Shown here piece by piece: positions 21,393 through 24,775 of a stretch of DNA of 24,775 bases. Made by a program: the position numbers and the translations under genes. Source of the DNA: an uncultured Oscillospiraceae bacterium (GTDB lineage: Bacteria > Bacillota > Clostridia > Oscillospirales > Oscillospiraceae); assembly GCA_934572325.1 (NCBI GenBank), contig CAKTKT010000027.1:1-24775 (forward strand), in the 5' to 3' direction. Numbering within the stretch: position 1 is the first letter of the stretch; each line of letters begins with the position of its first letter. A model generated the notes under the pieces. That model was not told where the DNA came from. It saw nothing but the letters and a program-made list of their open reading frames with translations, and ran no database searches.

Positions 21393-21430
21393 GAAAGCCG
21401 CCGCTCAAATTGAACGGCGGCTTTCTTGTC
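21393..21430 (+). terminator. Hairpin after the spoIIID fragment
   Basis: GAAAGCCGCCG (21393-21403) pairs with CGGCGGCTTTC (21415-21425) around an 11-base loop, followed by TTGTC. The stem is strong and the T-tract short, so termination is possible but modest. Confidence 0.55.
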
Positions 21431-21471
21431 GGATGTATCGGAATGGTACAAAATTATATATAAAACGGCAT

Positions 21472-21536
21472 AAAAGACCGGAGCTTTTGAGAAATCGAAG
21501 GTTTCGGTCTTTTTGCGTTTAGGAGGGAGCAAATTG
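21472..21536 (+). promoter_or_regulatory. Terminator-like hairpin followed by an orphan ribosome binding site and TTG
   Basis: AAAAGACCG (21472-21480) pairs with CGGTCTTTT (21505-21513) and is followed by TTGCG. AGGAGGGAGC then leads into TTG at 21534. This is the layout of an attenuated leader in front of a gene, but the frame that follows is only antisense to the antiporter gene and encodes nothing recognisable. It looks like the remnant of an upstream region whose gene has been lost. Confidence 0.4.
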
Positions 21537-21557
21537 AAAAACTGTCATACACAAAAT

Positions 21558-21595
21558 CGGCGGGCGGAGGAAACGAATCTCCGCCCCCCCCGCCG
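21558..21595 (-). terminator. Terminator of the antiporter operon
   Basis: GGGCGGAG (21562-21569) pairs with CTCCGCCC (21579-21586), extended by outer CGGC/GCCG pairs. On the minus strand it is followed by ATTTTGTG. It lies 20 bases beyond the antiporter stop codon. Confidence 0.65.
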
Positions 21596-21614
21596 TTCTG
21601 ATAATTCTTTCGTT

Positions 21615-23027
21615 TCACATCACAAAGCCAAGCGCCGCATACAGCACAAGGGAAATTGCCGCAAATATGAGCGTATAAGGCATTTGTGTCTTGACGTGAT
21701 CAATAATGTCGCAGCCGGTGGTTGCGCAGGACATGATTGTCGTATCGGATATAGGCGAGGAGTGATCTCCGAAGATCGATCCGCCGAACACTGCTCCGGC
21801 AACAAGCGGGATACTTATCCCCATGCTGATGGCCATGGGCAGGCAAATGACAGACATGATGGCCATGGTTCCCATGGAGGTCCCGGTTGCAAACGAGAGA
21901 AGCATACAAAGGAGAAAGCTGAGTGCGGGCAGGAGCGCCGGACTGAGAACGCCCATGAAGACGGAGGTGAGGTAGTTTCCGGTATCGAGACTCTTTACGA
22001 GATTCCCCATTGTGAAACCGAAAAGCAGGATCCCCGCCACCGGGAGCATGGTGCCCATCCCCTTGAACATCTCATTTATCACTTCATCAACAGAAAACAG
22101 CTTCTGGACTACGCACAGAACACATATCGCCAACACGGCGAGAATGCAGCCCCAGAGGAGGCTTTGCATACCGGCGCCCTGCGTGGGGTTTCCCTTGCCG
22201 GTGATGGTGAGTACGGCAATAATCGTGGCGATGAGCACCCCCATGGGCAGAAACATATTCAGAACGCGGGGTTTTGCGTTGCCGGGAGTCACCGTCTCCT
22301 CGTTGAATGTACTGCCACGACCGGGATTATCAAGCGCACCCGTTTTTTCTGCGCGTTCTTCGGCCTTTCGCATAGGTCCTATGTTTATTCCGAATAGAGA
22401 GACCGCGAGCGTGCCAAACACGGCAAGAATACAATAGAAATTGAGAGGGATGGATTGGAGCAGAACCGTAATGGCTTCGTTTTCCGAAACGCCGCCGGAG
22501 GTGAGGTAGCCCGCCAGAGCGGCAAGCCAGCCGCTGAGCGGAAAGAGGACGCACCACGGCGTGGAAGTCGCGTGGACGATAAATGCCGATTTTTCATGGG
22601 GCACCTTGAGTGCATCGTTGAACGGGCGAGAGACAGATCCCGTGACCATACAACTGAGCGAGCCCGAGGTGAAGATTATAATTCCGAGAAGCCATGTGAA
22701 AATATTCGCGCCGCGCTTTGTCTTGATAAGCGCACGCTTCTTCAGCATAACCTCTGTAAACCCCTCCACGCCGCCGGATTTCTCTATGAGGTATATGAGC
22801 GCGCCGATGAGCAGGAAGGAAATGAGGGTGATCGTATTTCCGTTGCTCTCAAAGGTGTGAATGAAGCTGTAGAAGGTGTCGTTGAGACCTGTTAGAGGCG
22901 CTCCCCCGCACAGCACCATGGAGCTTGTGAAAATGCCGATGAGCAGCGAGATGAAGACGTTTTTTGTCACCAGAGCAAGCACGATGGTGAGAAGAGGTGG
23001 AACAACTGACCAGAAACCGTATTGCAT
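21615..23027 (-). CDS. NhaC-family Na+/H+ antiporter-like membrane transporter
   Basis: This 470-residue, highly hydrophobic protein has roughly 11-12 transmembrane segments. The family features are clear: polar GSLSCMVTGSVSRPFNDALKV, ATSTPWCVLFPLSGW, and near the C terminus SFATGTSMGTMAIM, then GGSIFGDHSSPISDTTIMSC and ATTGCDIIDHVKTQMPY, the NhaC hallmark. NhaC members exchange Na+ for H+, but some relatives move organic anions or amino acids. Here it follows an amidohydrolase by only 16 bases, so uptake or export linked to that enzyme's substrate is a fair guess. ATG 23027 follows AAAGGAGGAG. Base composition is a little more AT-rich than the core genes. Confidence 0.87.
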   Translation of the reverse strand: MQYGFWSVVPPLLTIVLALVTKNVFISLLIGIFTSSMVLCGGAPLTGLNDTFYSFIHTFESNGNTITLISFLLIGALIYLIEKSGGVEGFTEVMLKKRALIKTKRGANIFTWLLGIIIFTSGSLSCMVTGSVSRPFNDALKVPHEKSAFIVHATSTPWCVLFPLSGWLAALAGYLTSGGVSENEAITVLLQSIPLNFYCILAVFGTLAVSLFGINIGPMRKAEERAEKTGALDNPGRGSTFNEETVTPGNAKPRVLNMFLPMGVLIATIIAVLTITGKGNPTQGAGMQSLLWGCILAVLAICVLCVVQKLFSVDEVINEMFKGMGTMLPVAGILLFGFTMGNLVKSLDTGNYLTSVFMGVLSPALLPALSFLLCMLLSFATGTSMGTMAIMSVICLPMAISMGISIPLVAGAVFGGSIFGDHSSPISDTTIMSCATTGCDIIDHVKTQMPYTLIFAAISLVLYAALGFVM

Positions 23028-23043
23028 GAAATGTACTCCTCCT

Positions 23044-24402
23044 TTATTTTCTTATGCTTCTGCCAAGATCGTTTTGAACGATACATCCTTTTTCCACAGC
23101 GGTAATTCCGCCGATAAGAACTCTGTCTATTCCTGCCGGTGCGCAGACGGGATTCTGAAAATCCGCGCAGTCTGTGATGCTATCGGCATCAAATATCACT
23201 ATATCCGCATCAGCTCCGACACTCAGGCATCCCTTGGACGCAAGCCCGAGACGAGCGGCCGGCATGGCGGTCATTCGGCTTATCGCGTCATACAGGCTGA
23301 GCCTTCCGTGACGAGCAAACTGCGAAATAAACCGCGGGAAAGCCCCTGCGGCACGCGGATGCCCCTGACCATGAGATAGTATTCCATCGCTCGCCAGCAT
23401 AACATTTGGGTGGGCAAAGGCACGAGCCACATCATCCTCTCTCATGACATGACACACAGTTAGACATTCCGGATGCGCGCTTCGCACCTCGTTGAAAATG
23501 GTCTCGGTGCAGCGCTCGCCCTTATATTTGCCCTCGCACAGCTCTACGGCATCGTAGGAGCAGCCGTAGCGCTCCATCCAGCCGTCGTCATAGGTGGCGG
23601 AGCCTATTGTGGTCGAAAACGCATCGTATGGATAGCAGTCGCAGCTCACGTCAAGCCCGTTCATGCGGTAGCAGTCGATCATGCGCAGAAAGCCCTCCAT
23701 CTGACCAAACCCCGCCATGCTGCCTATATGTGAAAGCTGCACGGGGAGACCGAGTTCCATACCCACGTCAAGAAGCTCTCTCCCGGCGTCAAAGACCTCC
23801 TGTGCGTCAGAGCGAATGTGCGCGGCAATCATTTTTCCGCTGCCGCAGCACGGGCGCGCAGCGGCGATGATCTCCTCGCGGTTCGTGCCGGGAGAATATC
23901 GCATCCCGTACGACACGCCAAGACAACCGCGCATAAGCGCACGCTCTATCCCTGCGTTTATCAATTCGCGCTGAGCACCTGTCGCCGGGGAGTAGCGGTC
24001 TGCTGCACCGGCACGTCGGCGAAAATAGGTGTGTCCTGCAAGCATGCCTACATTCACAGCGGCTCCGTTTTGATCGAGTATGTCCAGATAATCCGCCGGA
24101 TCGCAGCAGTTGTCGCCGCAGTTGCCGCCGATGACCGTGGTCACGCCCATGCGCAGCATGCAGTTAAATATCGAGCGCTCCGTATCTGCATAGATACGAC
24201 CATTCTCAATGGGGTCTTCATGCATATGTATGTCGATAAAGCCGGGACAAACGACCTTGCCGGTTGCGTCAAAGCGCTCGTCCGCCTCAGGAATGTCCTC
24301 GGTGACATACGCCACACGTCCTTTTTCTATCAGTATATTTAGATGGGCATCGACCCTGTTTGCCGGATCTATGAGATGTCCGCCGTAAATAAGAGTTCGC
24401 AT
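23044..24402 (-). CDS. N-acyl-D-amino-acid deacylase-type amidohydrolase (D-aminoacylase family)
   Basis: The family hydrolyses N-acyl-D-amino acids to the free D-amino acid and a carboxylate, using a zinc site in an amidohydrolase TIM barrel. The 452-residue product carries H59 and H61 in FIDIHMHED, the metal-ligand cysteine C95 in GGNCGDN, H195 in AAHIRSD, H225 in QLSHIG and D339 in MLASDG, followed by HPRAAGAFPRF. The beginning (LIYGGHLIDPANR) and the end (GADADIVIFDADSI) form the small beta-sandwich domain. Substrate specificity is not visible; N-acyl-D-Glu, D-Asp or neutral D-amino acids are possible. ATG 24402 follows AGGAAGG. It is first in an operon with the NhaC-like transporter. Confidence 0.87.
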   Translation of the reverse strand: MRTLIYGGHLIDPANRVDAHLNILIEKGRVAYVTEDIPEADERFDATGKVVCPGFIDIHMHEDPIENGRIYADTERSIFNCMLRMGVTTVIGGNCGDNCCDPADYLDILDQNGAAVNVGMLAGHTYFRRRAGAADRYSPATGAQRELINAGIERALMRGCLGVSYGMRYSPGTNREEIIAAARPCCGSGKMIAAHIRSDAQEVFDAGRELLDVGMELGLPVQLSHIGSMAGFGQMEGFLRMIDCYRMNGLDVSCDCYPYDAFSTTIGSATYDDGWMERYGCSYDAVELCEGKYKGERCTETIFNEVRSAHPECLTVCHVMREDDVARAFAHPNVMLASDGILSHGQGHPRAAGAFPRFISQFARHGRLSLYDAISRMTAMPAARLGLASKGCLSVGADADIVIFDADSITDCADFQNPVCAPAGIDRVLIGGITAVEKGCIVQNDLGRSIRK

Positions 24403-24434
24403 AGTGCAGCACCTTCCTGTTTGTTTATATGACT

Positions 24435-24463
24435 ATTATACAGATTCTTTTTCGCAAATAAAA
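24435..24463 (-). promoter_or_regulatory. Promoter of the amidohydrolase-antiporter operon
   Basis: Minus-strand TATAAT (24440-24435) lies ~33 bases before the start codon. The -35 region TTTTAT, 17 bases upstream, is weak, suggesting an activator or low basal activity. Confidence 0.5.
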
Positions 24464-24470
24464 TCGCTAT

Positions 24471-24602
24471 CTATGCTGATTGTATTGCAAAAAGTGCTGG
24501 AAACAAAAGCCGCATATTCTGCACACATCCCGCAGCCAGCAATAGAACCTCCATGCCATTGATGGAGCAAAGGGTTTTACCTTTTGCCATTGCGATAGAC
24601 AT
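24471..24602 (-). CDS. Possible 43-residue small ORF, unknown
   Basis: ATG 24602 (or ATG 24590) opens a minus-strand frame ending in TAG at 24471. It contains AKGKTLCSINGMEVLLLAAG in its middle. I recognise no family and see no ribosome binding site, so it may be a decayed gene fragment between the edge gene and the amidohydrolase promoter, or chance. The 24403-24625 spacer shows nothing else except short inverted repeats (CTCCAT/ATGGAG). Confidence 0.2.
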   Translation of the reverse strand: MSIAMAKGKTLCSINGMEVLLLAAGCVQNMRLLFPALFAIQSA

Positions 24603-24612
24603 TTTTTTGCTT

Positions 24613-24661
24613 TTTGGAAAAAAGCCCGCTGACTTTGTGCGTACAGGATGCAGATCAGCGG
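24613..24661 (-). terminator. Intrinsic terminator of the edge gene
   Basis: CCGCTGA (24626-24632) pairs with TCAGCGG (24655-24661). Read on the minus strand the stem is followed by GCTTTTTTCC. The 22-base loop is long, with possible inner pairing. Confidence 0.7.
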
Positions 24662-24712
24662 TCTGATTTTCGGTATTCGGTTTTTGCGTTCAGCTTGACA
24701 AACTGGAATTTG

Positions 24713-24775
24713 TCAGCCTAATTGCTTTTTGATTTCAGCTTTCACTTTATCCAAATCACTGCAAGTCAAGATTGG
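24713..24775 (-). CDS. C-terminal end of an unidentified protein (partial, runs off the right edge)
   Basis: The last 63 bases on the minus strand read PILTCSDLDKVKAEIKKQLG and then TGA. The amphipathic, lysine-rich ending looks like genuine coding sequence, and a terminator follows about 50 bases downstream. A short hairpin (TGACAAA/TTTGTCA, 24696-24715) overlaps the stop codon. Too little is visible to name the family. Confidence 0.5.
   Translation of the reverse strand, partial: PILTCSDLDKVKAEIKKQLG

Noticed and set aside
21513..22397. Plus-strand frame starting behind the AGGAGGG at 21521
   Set aside because: Beyond the first ~25 codons it is the exact antisense of the NhaC-like gene and has no recognisable domain. 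I kept only the regulatory remnant.
1..24775. tRNA, rRNA, CRISPR arrays, intact transposases or integrases
   Set aside because: I saw no cloverleaf with T-arm signature, no rRNA core sequence, no regularly spaced repeats and no recombinase motifs.

Overview
This window most likely comes from a GC-rich, spore-forming-lineage Firmicute of the Clostridia, probably an Oscillospirales-type gut bacterium. This is inferred from gene content: HemZ-type radical SAM protein, CarD-family regulator, DUF951 protein, zinc-type S18, the order rpsF-ssb-rpsR, strong AGGAGG ribosome binding sites, and a fragment of the sporulation regulator SpoIIID. The first ~18.6 kb is dense housekeeping DNA. The last ~6 kb is visibly more AT-rich, with longer spacers and accessory genes.

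Layout, left to right. (1) prfB (RF2), read from its own promoter. It is followed by a ~400-base spacer holding a nested inverted repeat and a possible 20-residue small protein on the minus strand. (2) A membrane-anchored parvulin-type foldase with its own promoter and terminator. (3) A plus-strand run tcdA, rarA, DUF951, GIY-YIG protein. The last three have overlapping start/stop codons, and the run ends in a hairpin shared with a convergent surface-protein gene. (4) A divergent promoter pair, then the operon mnmG, mnmA, inositol-phosphatase-like gene, birA. MnmG and MnmA modify the same wobble uridine, so their 4-base overlap is functionally meaningful. (5) The minus-strand operon rpsF, ssb, rpsR with a ~180-base structured leader, and a separate carD-like gene. 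(6) hemZ plus a uridine-kinase-like gene, convergent with a soluble histidine-kinase-like protein that has no phosphoacceptor histidine. (7) gap (GAPDH) with a 5' UTR hairpin and a terminator.

The accessory part begins after gap. A ~200-base segment has its own extended -10 promoter, a set of nested helices, a C-rich single-stranded bulge that complements Shine-Dalgarno sequences, and an intrinsic terminator just before a lipoprotein gene. This is the best candidate for an undescribed RNA element. It is followed by an alpha-oxoamine synthase (KBL/serine-palmitoyltransferase type) and, divergent from it, a spoIIID gene cut off inside its helix-turn-helix at a perfect palindrome, still preceded by a sigma-E-like promoter. 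Beyond this breakpoint the sequence changes character. It holds two hairpins and an orphan ribosome binding site, a minus-strand operon of a D-aminoacylase-type amidohydrolase and an NhaC-family antiporter, and the end of an unidentified minus-strand gene at the right edge.

I recognised no tRNA, rRNA or CRISPR array, and no intact transposase or integrase.
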